From Betaproteobacteria bacterium (GTDB taxonomy: Bacteria > Pseudomonadota > Gammaproteobacteria > Burkholderiales > Ferrovaceae), in the NCBI GenBank assembly GCA_028866015.1, contig JAGWIW010000001.1:62001-126000 (forward strand): a DNA stretch of 64,000 bases. The letters are read 5' to 3'. Made by a program: the position numbers and the translations under genes. Shown in pieces: positions 22,857 to 31,781 of this stretch. Every line of letters starts with the position of its first letter. The first letter of the stretch is position 1. The notes beneath the pieces were generated by a model, which saw only the letters and a list, made by a program, of their open reading frames with translations, ran no database searches and was not told where the DNA came from.

Positions 22857-23393
22857 ATGATTTACGAACTGTCCGGAAATGCTCCGGTGATCGACGCCAG
22901 CTGTTATGTGGATCCCACGGCCATGGTCGTCGGGCAGGTGCGGCTGGGGGCCCAGTCGAGCGTCTGGTGCAACGCCGTGCTGAGGGGAGACAATGATCTG
23001 ATCGCCATCGGGGAGCGCTGCAACATCCAGGATGGCGCCGTACTCCATAACGACCCCGGCATACCCCTCAATATCGGCAATGACGTCAGCGTGGGACATA
23101 TGGCCATGCTGCATGGCTGCACGGTCGGCGATGGCAGCTTGGTCGGCATCAAGGCTGTGGTGTTGAACGGGGCCGTTATCGGAAAGAACTGCCTGATCGG
23201 GGCCAACACCCTCATCACGGAAAACAAGGTGATACCGGAAGGCTCTCTGGTGGTAGGCAGCCCGGGGCGCATTCTGCGCACGCTCTCCCAGGACGAAATT
23301 GCCGCACTGAAAGCCAACGCCGACAGCTATGTCGAGCGTGCCCAGCGCTTCCGGCGTGAATTGCGCCCACTGCCTTGGCCTGATTCAGAATAA
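22857..23393 (+). CDS. Gamma-class carbonic anhydrase-like hexapeptide-repeat protein
   Basis: A 178-residue left-handed beta-helix protein of the gamma-carbonic anhydrase family (YrdA/PaaY/CaiE group). Hexapeptide-type repeats run from about residue 20 to 140 ([36 protein letters not shown]). Candidate zinc histidines are in LHNDPG and [13 protein letters not shown], matching the three-His arrangement. Many members of this subgroup have weak or no measured hydratase activity, so function is inferred. ATG 22857 is preceded by GAGAGGA; the open frame further upstream overlaps the livK leader and is not used. Confidence 0.9.
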   Translation: MIYELSGNAPVIDASCYVDPTAMVVGQVRLGAQSSVWCNAVLRGDNDLIAIGERCNIQDGAVLHNDPGIPLNIGNDVSVGHMAMLHGCTVGDGSLVGIKAVVLNGAVIGKNCLIGANTLITENKVIPEGSLVVGSPGRILRTLSQDEIAALKANADSYVERAQRFRRELRPLPWPDSE

Positions 23394-23429
23394 AATGAAC
23401 CCTTTTTCAGGGATGTTTGTCCCGGAATC

Positions 23430-24053
23430 ATGGCAATGCAACCCAATGCGCTCCTGATCGACGGCCCGGCCGGCAAACTGGAAACGGTGATCGCCCTGCC
23501 CGCCGGGGAAGTCCGGGGCCTGGCACTGGTCGCACACCCTCACCCTCTGTACGGCGGGACAATGGACAACAAGGTGGCGCAAACCCTCGCCAACACGTTT
23601 CTGCAGCTGGGTTACGTCGCCGTACGCATGAACTTCCGCGGGGTGGGGCGCAGCGAGGGCGTGCACGATGACGGGCGCGGCGAAACCGAAGACTGGCTTG
23701 CCGTGCACGAGTACGTGCGCGCTTACTATCCGGAGCCCCCCCTGTTCCTGGCCGGCTTTTCCTTTGGCGCATTCGTGCAAAGCGAAGTTGCCCGACAGCT
23801 GCCTTGCCGAAAGCTGGTGCTGGTTGGCCCGGCTGTGGGAACCTGTCCCATGGGGTCGGTGCCCTCCAGAGAGACCCTGGTCATCCACGGGGAACAGGAC
23901 GAGACCATTCCGCTGCCCCATGTGCTGGACTGGGCCAGGCCACAGGATCTGCCCATCGTCGTGGTACCGGGGTCAGACCACTTTTTTCACCGCAGGCTGC
24001 ACATCATTCGCGAATGGGTCAGCATGGCCTGCAAACCTGAAGGCGCTTCATGA
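23430..24053 (+). CDS. Alpha/beta hydrolase (small dienelactone-hydrolase-like type)
   Basis: A 207-residue alpha/beta hydrolase. The oxyanion segment is VAHPHPLYGGTMDNKV, followed by MNFRGVGRSEG. The nucleophile elbow is AGFSFGAFV, the acidic residue is in IHGEQDETIPL, and the catalytic histidine is in GSDHFFHRRL. This compact family with an HPHPLYGG motif is widespread in proteobacteria with unknown substrate. The stop overlaps the hemJ start by 4 bp. Confidence 0.88.
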   Translation: MAMQPNALLIDGPAGKLETVIALPAGEVRGLALVAHPHPLYGGTMDNKVAQTLANTFLQLGYVAVRMNFRGVGRSEGVHDDGRGETEDWLAVHEYVRAYYPEPPLFLAGFSFGAFVQSEVARQLPCRKLVLVGPAVGTCPMGSVPSRETLVIHGEQDETIPLPHVLDWARPQDLPIVVVPGSDHFFHRRLHIIREWVSMACKPEGAS

Positions 24054-24472
24054 TCCTCTACATCAAGGCATTTCATGTGATTTTCATGGTCACCTGGTTC
24101 GCCGGGCTGTTCTACCTGCCGCGCCTGTTCGTTTACCACGCCATGTGCCCCGACGGGGATAGCGTTGGCAAGGAGCGTTTCAAAATCATGGAACGCAAGC
24201 TCTATTGGGGAATCATGACGCCCGGGGGGCTTCTGACGATTGCCTCGGGGCTTTTCATGGCCTTCGGGCTGGGAGACCGGGGCGGCTGGCTGGATGCGAA
24301 GATGGCCATCGTCCTGTTGCTCGTCGGCTACCACATCTGGTGCGGGCGCCTCCTGCGGGATTTCAAGCAGGACCGCAACAGGCACGGCCATGTCTGGTAT
24401 CGCTGGTTCAATGAAGCTCCGGTGCTGGCCCTGATTCCCGTTGTCATTCTGGCTGTAGCCAAGCCCTTCTGA
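24050..24472 (+). CDS. hemJ: Protoporphyrinogen IX oxidase HemJ
   Basis: A 140-residue membrane protein of the HemJ (UPF0093) family that oxidises protoporphyrinogen IX in haem synthesis. It has four hydrophobic segments. The conserved His is in IKAFHVIFMVTWFAGLFYLPRLFVYH, and the conserved Lys is in WLDAKMAIVLLLVGYHIWC. The length is typical. Haem supply fits an organism with c-type cytochromes such as the one at the left of the window. Confidence 0.93.
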   Translation: MILYIKAFHVIFMVTWFAGLFYLPRLFVYHAMCPDGDSVGKERFKIMERKLYWGIMTPGGLLTIASGLFMAFGLGDRGGWLDAKMAIVLLLVGYHIWCGRLLRDFKQDRNRHGHVWYRWFNEAPVLALIPVVILAVAKPF

Positions 24473-24475
24473 ACC

Positions 24476-25615
24476 ATGACCGAACACTTTTTCGCTTCCT
24501 GTCCACGAGGTCTGGAACCCGTCCTTGGCCAGGAGTTGTCGGGTTTGGGAGCCGATGCAGTCCAGACGGCTGACGCCGGTGTCGCCTTCCAGGGCAACTT
24601 TGCCCTGGCCATGCGAGCCAACCTGGAAAGCCGGGTGGCCAGCCGGGTGCTCTGGCAGGTGGACACCGGCTCCTACCGGACAGAACAGGATATTTACGAT
24701 GCAGCCCGCAAGCTGCCCTGGTCACGCTGGATGCAGGCACAGCAGACGTTGCGCGTGGAAACCCGCGCCAACCGTTGCCCGTTGCAAAGCCTGGATTTCG
24801 TGACACTGCGGGTAAAGGATGCGATCTGCGACCACTTCCGCGACAAAACCGGCCAGCGCCCTTCCGTGGACACGCGCGACCCAGACGTTCGGGTTCACGC
24901 CTTCCTTACCGAAAGCGCCTATTTCCTCTACCTGGACACTTCAGGCGAGGCCCTTTTCAAGCGGGGGACACGGATCGAATCCGGACAAGCACCGCTCAAG
25001 AAAAACCTGGCTGCAGGCATCCTGAAACTGGCCGGATGGCAACCCGGACTGCCCTTGCTGGACCCCTTTTGCGGTGCAGGAACCTTTCTGCTGGAGGCAG
25101 CCGAACAAAGCCTGGACCGTGCCCCTGGCCTGGGGCGGGCTTTCGGCTTTGAGCGTCTTTCAGGCTGGGACCTCTCCTCATGGCCGAAAATCCGCTCAGA
25201 GGCTGAAGCCCGGGCACACTCCCCGCGCCCGCTCCCGATCTGGGGCTATGACCTGAAAGGAGAGGCCCTGGATACGGCACGAGCCAATCTGGGCGCTGCC
25301 GGTCTGGCCGACAGCGTACAGCTCAAGCAGGTCAACGTGCTGGAATCCACAGCGCCAGCCCCCGCCGGCCTGATCGTCACCAACCCCCCGTACGGCGTGC
25401 GCATGGGAGAGCAGGCGGCACTCGCCGAGCTCTATCCCCGCCTGGGGGACGTCCTGAAGCAGCGCTTTGCCGGATGGACAGCTTATTTCTTTACCGCAGA
25501 CATGCAGTTGCCCAAGCTCATCCGGCTCAAGACATCCCGCCGCACTCCCCTTTTCAATGGCGCGCTGGAATGCCGGCTGTTCGAGATCAAGGTGATTGCG
25601 GGGTCAAACCGCTGA
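24476..25615 (+). CDS. rlmL: THUMP-domain 23S rRNA (guanine-N2) methyltransferase, RlmL type
   Basis: A 379-residue rRNA methyltransferase with an N-terminal ferredoxin-like and THUMP region (FFASCPRGLEPVLGQELSGLGA) and a C-terminal Rossmann methyltransferase. The latter has PLLDPFCGAGTFLLEAA for SAM binding and the N2-guanine motif VTNPPYGVRMGEQ. It corresponds to the RlmL half of E. coli RlmKL and modifies G2445 there; no RlmK half is attached. It starts 4 bp after hemJ. Confidence 0.92.
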   Translation: MTEHFFASCPRGLEPVLGQELSGLGADAVQTADAGVAFQGNFALAMRANLESRVASRVLWQVDTGSYRTEQDIYDAARKLPWSRWMQAQQTLRVETRANRCPLQSLDFVTLRVKDAICDHFRDKTGQRPSVDTRDPDVRVHAFLTESAYFLYLDTSGEALFKRGTRIESGQAPLKKNLAAGILKLAGWQPGLPLLDPFCGAGTFLLEAAEQSLDRAPGLGRAFGFERLSGWDLSSWPKIRSEAEARAHSPRPLPIWGYDLKGEALDTARANLGAAGLADSVQLKQVNVLESTAPAPAGLIVTNPPYGVRMGEQAALAELYPRLGDVLKQRFAGWTAYFFTADMQLPKLIRLKTSRRTPLFNGALECRLFEIKVIAGSNR

Positions 25616-25641
25616 TCCATAATGCCGGCCCATCCGGCTTG

Positions 25642-25675
25642 CTGTAACATTCCTGTCATGCCTCACGGGTATAAG
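25642..25675 (+). promoter_or_regulatory. Pho box and -10 element of the phoBR promoter
   Basis: CTGTAAC (25642-25648), ATTC, then CTGTCAT (25653-25659) form two 7-bp direct repeats with an 11-bp period, the arrangement bound by a PhoB dimer. TATAAG at 25670-25675 follows after 10 bp, the usual spacing where the Pho box replaces the -35. Transcription should begin near 25682. This predicts autoactivation of phoB under phosphate limitation. Confidence 0.82.
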
Positions 25676-25728
25676 ACGCAGCCATGGAAGCGACTTTTCA
25701 CCCCCCCACAATCCATCCGGAGGTCCAT

Positions 25729-26418
25729 TTGGGAGCCAGCATACTGGTCGTCGAAGACGAGTCGGCCATTCAGGAACTGATTGCCCTGAATCTCACTCAG
25801 GCAGGGCATGAGCCCTTGCTGGCAGCCAATGCCCAGGAAGCTCTGGAGCAGGTGCGCGAATCCTTGCCTGACCTGGTGCTGGTGGACTGGATGCTGCCGG
25901 GCCTGACCGGCGTTGACCTCGTCCGGCGTTTGCGGGCCAGCGAGCGGACCCAGAACGTTCCCATCATCATGCTGACCGCCCGCGCCGAGGAAGCAGACAA
26001 ACTGATGGGGCTGGAATCCGGCGCTGATGACTACATCACCAAACCGTTTTCCATTCGGGAACTCAATGCGCGAATCAAGGCCGTTCTTCGCCGCCGCGCT
26101 CCCCAGATGACGGAAGACCCCGTCCGATTCAAGGATCTGCTGCTTGATCCGGGAACCCATCGAGTCAGCGTGCGGGGAGAGGAAATCAGCCTGGGCCCCA
26201 CTGAATTCAAGCTGCTGCATTTTTTCATGACCCATCCGGAACGGGTTTATTCCCGCACCCAGATCCTGGACCATGTCTGGGGGGATCATGTATTCATTGA
26301 AGAGCGTACCGTGGATGTCCACATCCGGCGCTTGCGTGCAGCCCTTGAACCCAGCGGTTGTGATGAAATCCTGCAAACTGTTCGCGGATCGGGTTATCGT
26401 CTCACCTCCCTCCCCTGA
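25729..26418 (+). CDS. phoB: Phosphate regulon response regulator PhoB
   Basis: A 229-residue OmpR-type response regulator. The receiver domain (1-120) has acidic E9/D10, phosphoacceptor D53 in LVDWMLPG and K105 in YITKPF. The C-terminal winged helix (about 130-229) ends in RTVDVHIRRLRAAL and VRGSGYRL. PhoB switches on phosphate-starvation genes by binding Pho boxes. I chose the TTG at 25729: GGAGGT lies 4 bp upstream and the protein then begins as PhoB homologues do (GASILVVEDE). The in-frame ATG at 25684 would sit on the predicted transcript start and add 15 atypical residues. Confidence 0.93.
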   Translation: MGASILVVEDESAIQELIALNLTQAGHEPLLAANAQEALEQVRESLPDLVLVDWMLPGLTGVDLVRRLRASERTQNVPIIMLTARAEEADKLMGLESGADDYITKPFSIRELNARIKAVLRRRAPQMTEDPVRFKDLLLDPGTHRVSVRGEEISLGPTEFKLLHFFMTHPERVYSRTQILDHVWGDHVFIEERTVDVHIRRLRAALEPSGCDEILQTVRGSGYRLTSLP

Positions 26419-26464
26419 AGCCTTCGCGCTCTGGTACTCTCGGGGGTAGCGATCTCCTGAGACC

Positions 26465-27811
26465 ATGAAACAGTTTTTCAAATACGTTCTGGGGGCCTTG
26501 CTGGCCGCCCTGATATTCAGCACACTCATTTCCCTGGCCTTCGGCTGGGTGTGGGGCATTGCATCGCTGGCCTTTTTCATGGCCGCAGCGGCGGCCCGGG
26601 ATTCCTGGCAATTGCTCACGCTCAATCGCTGGCTGGCCCGGCATCAAGCCAGCGCGGGGTATCAGCCCGGCGGCATCTGGAGCCAGGTATTCGGCAGGCT
26701 GCACGGGCTGGAAAGGCATGCCGAACAGACCCAACAGAAACTCCGCGACGCCCTTGAACGTTTCCAGCGTGCGGGAGCTGCACTGCCGAACGGGGTCATC
26801 GTGATTGACCAGTCGGACCGCATTCTCTGGTGCAATCCCAGCGCAGAACGCCATTTCGGCATTGCCTTGAAGCAGGATCGTGGTCAAAGCCTGACCTATC
26901 TGATCCGCCATGCCGACTTTGCGGAATACCTCCAATCGCCGCCATCCGGCCACCCCTTCATCCTGCGACGTGTGCGCGGCACTGATTTGTCGCTTTCCCT
27001 TGAAATCGTGCCCCTGAGCGAAGATGAAAGGATGCTGGTGACCCATGACATCACGCAGATGGAGCGGGACGAGCAGGTTCGTCGCGATTTTGTCGCCAAC
27101 GTTTCCCATGAATTGCGCACGCCATTGACAGTCGTCGGTGGCTACATTGAAACCCTGCTGGATGGAGAAACCCTCGACGCAGCCATGCAACGGCGCGTGC
27201 TCTCCACCATGCGCTCACAAACCCAGCGCATGCAAAACCTGGTGGAGGAACTGCTGTCGCTCTCTCGCCTGGAAAGCCAGCATGCCCCCGCACCGGACTC
27301 CCCCATTCCTGTTTCGCCCATCCTGCAGCAGCTGTTTCAGATGGCCAGACATCTGAGCGAAGGCCGGCATGACATCCAGTGCCTGTGTGACAGCACGGAC
27401 AGCATCCTCGGCTCGGAATCAGAGCTGATGAGCGCTTTCAGCAATTTGGTCACCAATGCCGTGCGCTATACGCCGCCTGGAGGCAAGATCACCCTGCAAT
27501 GGCGTCGTGAACGAGGTGACGGCGTATTCACGGTGCAGGATTCGGGAATCGGCATCCCCCCCGAACACTTGCCACGCCTGACAGAGCGTTTTTACCGGGT
27601 TGATCGTGCCCGTTCCCGGGAAACGGGAGGTACAGGACTGGGTCTTGCCATTGTCAAACAGGTCGCCATGCACCATGATTCCAAGCTGGAAATTACCAGC
27701 GAGCCCGGCAAAGGCAGCACCTTTGCATTCCGTGTCCCGCAAAGCCGCATTGTTCCGGGCCATGAGGACCATGCCCCGGAAATTGACCAGCCCCATTTTT
27801 CAGAATCCTGA
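26465..27811 (+). CDS. phoR: Phosphate regulon sensor histidine kinase PhoR
   Basis: A 448-residue membrane kinase. Two N-terminal hydrophobic helices (about 5-45) with almost no periplasmic loop are typical of PhoR. A PAS domain follows (about 100-195, LPNGVIVIDQSDRILWCNPSAERHFG). The HisKA phosphoacceptor is H215 in NVSHELRTPL, and the ATPase domain has N-box NLVTNAVRYTPPGG, DSGIGI and GTGLGLAIVK. It pairs with PhoB just upstream. Its stop lies 3 bp from ptsH, so the kinase and PTS genes are almost certainly on one mRNA. Confidence 0.95.
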   Translation: MKQFFKYVLGALLAALIFSTLISLAFGWVWGIASLAFFMAAAAARDSWQLLTLNRWLARHQASAGYQPGGIWSQVFGRLHGLERHAEQTQQKLRDALERFQRAGAALPNGVIVIDQSDRILWCNPSAERHFGIALKQDRGQSLTYLIRHADFAEYLQSPPSGHPFILRRVRGTDLSLSLEIVPLSEDERMLVTHDITQMERDEQVRRDFVANVSHELRTPLTVVGGYIETLLDGETLDAAMQRRVLSTMRSQTQRMQNLVEELLSLSRLESQHAPAPDSPIPVSPILQQLFQMARHLSEGRHDIQCLCDSTDSILGSESELMSAFSNLVTNAVRYTPPGGKITLQWRRERGDGVFTVQDSGIGIPPEHLPRLTERFYRVDRARSRETGGTGLGLAIVKQVAMHHDSKLEITSEPGKGSTFAFRVPQSRIVPGHEDHAPEIDQPHFSES

Positions 27812-27814
27812 ACC

Positions 27815-28084
27815 ATGCCCGCACGCCAAATTGAAATCATCAACAAGCTGGGGCTCCATGCCCGCGCTTCTGCAAAACTGACTCAAACGGCCTCCGCGTT
27901 TCCATGCGACGTCACCGTGGCGCGCAACGGTCGCCGGGTCAATGCCAAAAGCATCATGGGCGTCATGATGCTTGCCGCAACACGTGGCACTACCGTAACC
28001 ATCGAAACAGAGGGGCCGGAAGCGGATGCCGCCCTGGAAGCCCTGACGACCCTCATCAACAACCGCTTCGACGAGCCGGAGTAG
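27815..28084 (+). CDS. ptsH: Phosphocarrier protein HPr
   Basis: An 89-residue HPr. The phosphorylated histidine is H15 in NKLGLHARAS, and the regulatory serine S46 is present in AKSIMGVMML. Betaproteobacterial HPr is often controlled by HPr kinase at this serine; no hprK is in the window. The gene lies between phoR (3 bp) and ptsI (2 bp), an unusual link between phosphate sensing and the PTS. No EIIA, EIIB or EIIC gene is nearby, so the phosphorelay is more likely regulatory than a sugar importer. Confidence 0.95.
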   Translation: MPARQIEIINKLGLHARASAKLTQTASAFPCDVTVARNGRRVNAKSIMGVMMLAATRGTTVTIETEGPEADAALEALTTLINNRFDEPE

Positions 28085-28086
28085 GC

Positions 28087-29823
28087 ATGAGCTTTTCGAT
28101 GCACGGCATTGCGGTCGCCCAGGGAATTGCCATCGGGCGCGCCCATCTGTTTCTGCAAACGTCACTGGAAGTGACGCACTATGCTGTTCCTGCGGAACAT
28201 CTGGAAGCAGAAATCCAGCGCTTTGACCGGGCCGTCAGCACGGTGCGCGACGAATTGCAGGAACTCGAGAAGCACGTACCTGCCGGGGCCCCTCCTGAGT
28301 TTGCCGCATTTCTGCAACTGCACCTGATGATCCTGAACGATGAAACGCTGTCGGGCATCCCGCGCCGGCTCATTCTCCAGCAGGGCTGCAACGCAGAGTG
28401 GGCACTCAAGCAGCAAATGGATTCCCTCATCTCCCAGTTCGAAGCGATCGAAGACAGTTACCTGCGCGAACGGAAGGAAGACGTGGTGCAGGTGGTGGAG
28501 CGTGTGCTCAAGGCGTTGAGCGGGCAACCCACGACCCTTGCAGCAGACCACAAGGCAGATGGCGAGAGCATCCTGGTCGCCCATGACCTGAGCCCTGCCG
28601 ACATGATGGTTTTCAAGCAGCACGCCTTCCAGGCTTTTGTCACGGACATGGGCGGAGCCACATCCCACATGGCCATCGTTGCACGGAGCCTGGGCATTCC
28701 TTCGGTCGTCGCTCTGCACCATGCGTGGGCCATGATCCGGGAGGGCGAGCTCATCATTGTGGATGGCATGGCCGGGGTAATCATCGTAAATCCCGACCCG
28801 CTGATTCTTTCGGAATACCGGCTGCGCCAGGAACAATGGCACATCGAGCGCCAGAAACTCAAAAGGCTGCGCACCACCCGCCCCACCACGCTGGACGGAA
28901 CCGACATCAGCCTGCTGGCCAACATCGAGCTTCCCGAAGACGTGGATGGCGTCAAAAAAAGCGGCGCAACCGGCATCGGACTTTATCGCAGCGAATTCCT
29001 TTTCATGAACCGCAGCGACCTGCCGGGCGAGGAAGAGCAGTTCAATGCTTACCGCAGGGTCGCCGAACAATTGCGCGGTCAGGTGGTCACGATCAGGACG
29101 CTGGACATCGGCGCCGACAAACCGATCGAACAGGCGCCGAAAGTGCATACGCTGAATCCCGCTCTGGGACTGCGCGCCATTCGTTACTGCCTGTCGGAAC
29201 CTCGCCTGTTTCTCACTCAATTGCGCGCGATACTGCGCGCCTCCCGTTTTGGAAACGTGCATTTGCTTCTGCCCATGCTTTCCACGGGAACGGAATTGAC
29301 ACAAGCCCTGGCCCTGCTCGAGCAGGCCAAGACAGAACTGCGTCTGGAAGGCATTCCTTTCAGGGAAGACATGCCCGTGGGGGGAATGATTGAAGTGCCT
29401 GCCGCTGCGCTAGCCCTGCCCATTTTTATCGGGAAACTGGATTTCCTCTCCATCGGCACCAATGACCTGATTCAGTACACGCTGGCCATCGATCGGGCCG
29501 ACGACAGCGTGGCCCATCTTTACAATCCGATGCACCCAGCCGTCCTGTATCTGGTGGCCAATACCATCCGGACGGCTCAAAAAGCCGGTATCCCGGTAGC
29601 TGTCTGCGGCGAAATGGCAGGAAATCCGGCGCTCACCCGGTTGCTGCTGGGTTTTGGACTGCGTGAATTTTCCATGCATCCGGCGCATCTGCCGGAGGTC
29701 AAACAGATCATCCTCAAGACCAGCCTGCCGGATCTCAAACCCTGGATTCGAAAAATCCTGCAGACCTACGACACAGAGCGGCTGGAGTCTCTGGTGCTGC
29801 GCCTCAACCAGCAGAACTGCTGA
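28087..29823 (+). CDS. ptsI: PTS phosphoenolpyruvate-protein phosphotransferase (enzyme I)
   Basis: A 578-residue enzyme I, which takes phosphate from PEP to its active histidine H194 (GGATSHMAIVARSLGIPSV) and passes it to HPr. The C-terminal PEP-binding barrel shows GIGLYRSEFLFMNR, LDIGADKP, GLRAIRYCL, PVGGMIEVPAAA and FLSIGTNDLIQYTLAIDR. No N-terminal GAF domain is present, so it is the general PtsI form, not PtsP. The frame is open far upstream across ptsH; ATG 28087 is the proper start. Its 3' end overlaps the convergent pyrE by 20 bp. Confidence 0.96.
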   Translation: MSFSMHGIAVAQGIAIGRAHLFLQTSLEVTHYAVPAEHLEAEIQRFDRAVSTVRDELQELEKHVPAGAPPEFAAFLQLHLMILNDETLSGIPRRLILQQGCNAEWALKQQMDSLISQFEAIEDSYLRERKEDVVQVVERVLKALSGQPTTLAADHKADGESILVAHDLSPADMMVFKQHAFQAFVTDMGGATSHMAIVARSLGIPSVVALHHAWAMIREGELIIVDGMAGVIIVNPDPLILSEYRLRQEQWHIERQKLKRLRTTRPTTLDGTDISLLANIELPEDVDGVKKSGATGIGLYRSEFLFMNRSDLPGEEEQFNAYRRVAEQLRGQVVTIRTLDIGADKPIEQAPKVHTLNPALGLRAIRYCLSEPRLFLTQLRAILRASRFGNVHLLLPMLSTGTELTQALALLEQAKTELRLEGIPFREDMPVGGMIEVPAAALALPIFIGKLDFLSIGTNDLIQYTLAIDRADDSVAHLYNPMHPAVLYLVANTIRTAQKAGIPVAVCGEMAGNPALTRLLLGFGLREFSMHPAHLPEVKQIILKTSLPDLKPWIRKILQTYDTERLESLVLRLNQQNC

Positions 29824-30463
29824 CCCCTTCCCCATAGCGCGCCCGGTAGTCGGCCATGCGTTGCCGCTGCTCTGCCAGCGCCGGATCTTGCGCAAGATAA
29901 TCCATGAGATGGTCAAGGGTAGCAATGCTGAACACCGGCATGCCGAACTGGGCCGTCACTTCCTGGGCCGCAGAAAGGGGGGTATTGCCCCGCTCCATGC
30001 GGTCCAGCGCCGTGACGACACCAACCGGCCGCGCGCCGGCCGCCTGCAACAGTGTCACCGATTCCCGGATGGATGTGCCGGCAGAAATCACGTCATCCAC
30101 AATCAGCGCCCGCCCCACCGGACTGGCGCCAACCAGCCCGCCTCCTTCCCCGTGATCCTTGATTTCCTTTCGATTGAAGCAGAAGGGCGTATCCCGCCCG
30201 CGACCGGCCAGCGCCATGGCAATGGCCGCGGCCAGTGGAATGCCCTTGTAGGCGGGGCCAAAGAGAAAATCGAATTCGATTCCGGAAGCCTGAATGGCGT
30301 CTGCATAGAATTCGGACAGCGCGTGCAAGGATGCGCCCGTATTGAACAGGCCCGCATTGAAGAAATAGGGGGACATCCTGCCAGCCTTCGTTTTGAAACT
30401 GCCGAAGCGAATCACCTGATGCTCTACGGCAAAGGCAATGAAACGTGCGTGGAAATCTTTCAT
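29804..30463 (-). CDS. pyrE: Orotate phosphoribosyltransferase
   Basis: A 219-residue enzyme converting orotate and PRPP to OMP in pyrimidine synthesis. Signature parts are FGSFKTKAGRMSPYFFNAGLF, FGPAYKGIPLA, FNRKEIKDHGEGG and the PRPP-binding ALIVDDVISAGTSIRE. The frame extends upstream to 30700 through ampG sequence; ATG 30463 gives the standard start. The 79-bp divergent gap to ampG holds an extended -10-like TGGTATGCT on the minus strand (TATGCT at 30490-30495). Confidence 0.96.
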   Translation of the reverse strand: MKDFHARFIAFAVEHQVIRFGSFKTKAGRMSPYFFNAGLFNTGASLHALSEFYADAIQASGIEFDFLFGPAYKGIPLAAAIAMALAGRGRDTPFCFNRKEIKDHGEGGGLVGASPVGRALIVDDVISAGTSIRESVTLLQAAGARPVGVVTALDRMERGNTPLSAAQEVTAQFGMPVFSIATLDHLMDYLAQDPALAEQRQRMADYRARYGEGVSSSAG

Positions 30464-30542
30464 GGGAATGGTCCGGCTGAAGTGGGGGGAGCATACCACG
30501 TCCAGGCTTGCATCGACATTCCCCGGCGGGGCATGATGCGAC

Positions 30543-31781
30543 ATGCCGTTTGACCGCATTCGCAAAAAATTGCCTCTTCTTTCCAGCAGCCACCTGAGAA
30601 CCGTCCTTCTCCTGGGATTCTCCTCAGGCCTGCCTCTCGCACTGTCCGGAGCAACGCTCCAGGCCTGGATGGCCTCTGAAGGCGTGTCCATTGCCACCAT
30701 TGGCTGGTTGACGCTCGCCGGTGTGCCTTACACCTGGAAGTTCCTGTGGGCTCCCGTCATGGACCGCTTTGCCCTGCCGTTTCTTGGACGTCGCAGGGGG
30801 TGGATGCTGGCAACCCAGCTGACCCTGGCTGTGGGCATGGCCCTGATCGGACTGCTGCCGGTATCCACCCATCCGGCTTGGGCCGCCATTGCGGCCACGG
30901 CACTTGCTTTTGTCTCCGCCTCCCAGGACATCATCGTGGATGCTTATCGCACCGATCTCCTGACCACAGCGGAGCGCGGCCCCGGTGCCGGGCTGACGGT
31001 CCTGGGTTACCGTCTGGCCATGCTGTGTTCGGGAGCATTGGCCCTCATGCTGGCTGCACAGTGGGGATGGCCCGCCACCTACGCCCTCATGGGCGGCCTC
31101 ATGGGAATTGGCATCGCAGCCACCCTGAGCGGCCCCGAACCGCCGGCGCCTGCGGCACTCCCTCGTTCCCTGCGCGAGGCCGTGTTGCTCCCCCTGCAGG
31201 ATTTCCTTGCGCGTCCGGGCGCCTGGGTGCTGATTGCCCTCGTGGTGCTGTACAAGCTGGGCGATGCCTTCGCCGGTTCGCTGTCCACCGCGTTCCTGAT
31301 CCGCGGTGCCGGCTTCGGGATTGCGGAAGTCGGGGCAGTCAACAAAGGCATTGGCCTCATGGCCACCATTCTCGGCGCCATGGCCGGGGGCACGTTGATG
31401 GTGCGCTGGGGCCTTTATCGTTCCCTGTTCTGGTTTGGGCTGCTTCAGGGAAGTGCGGCTCTGGCTTTTGCCTGGCTGGCTGCCGCCGGCCATCAGTTCA
31501 ACCTGATGGTGTTTGCCGTCTTTCTTGAAAACCTGACCTCGGGCATGGGCACGGCGGCTTTCACTGCGCTTTTGATGGCGCTTTGCAGCCACCGCTTCAG
31601 CGCCACCCAGTTCGCTTTGCTGTCCGCGCTTGCCGCCACCGGCCGCGTCTACGTGGGGCCACTGGCCGGACATCTGGTCAGCGTCCTGGGATGGACACAG
31701 TTTTTCATGTTCTCGGTACTGGCAGCGTTGCCTGGACTCTGGCTGGTATGGCGGCAACGCCGGCTGCTGGTCAGCCTCTAG
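30543..31781 (+). CDS. ampG: Major facilitator superfamily permease, AmpG type
   Basis: A 412-residue transporter with about twelve hydrophobic helices. AmpG markers include LLLGFSSGLPLALSGATLQAWM, IGWLTLAGVPYTWKFLWAPVMDRF and ASQDIIVDAYRTDLL near helix 4. AmpG imports anhydromuropeptides released from peptidoglycan for recycling and, in some species, links recycling to beta-lactamase induction. Start ATG 30543 is divergent from pyrE. The C-terminus overlaps metW by 11 bp on the opposite strand. Confidence 0.9.
   Translation: MPFDRIRKKLPLLSSSHLRTVLLLGFSSGLPLALSGATLQAWMASEGVSIATIGWLTLAGVPYTWKFLWAPVMDRFALPFLGRRRGWMLATQLTLAVGMALIGLLPVSTHPAWAAIAATALAFVSASQDIIVDAYRTDLLTTAERGPGAGLTVLGYRLAMLCSGALALMLAAQWGWPATYALMGGLMGIGIAATLSGPEPPAPAALPRSLREAVLLPLQDFLARPGAWVLIALVVLYKLGDAFAGSLSTAFLIRGAGFGIAEVGAVNKGIGLMATILGAMAGGTLMVRWGLYRSLFWFGLLQGSAALAFAWLAAAGHQFNLMVFAVFLENLTSGMGTAAFTALLMALCSHRFSATQFALLSALAATGRVYVGPLAGHLVSVLGWTQFFMFSVLAALPGLWLVWRQRRLLVSL

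Noticed and set aside
30624-31757. Minus-strand open frame (377 codons) opposite ampG
   Set aside because: Low-complexity, polar composition complementary to a membrane protein gene; ampG is clearly the real gene.
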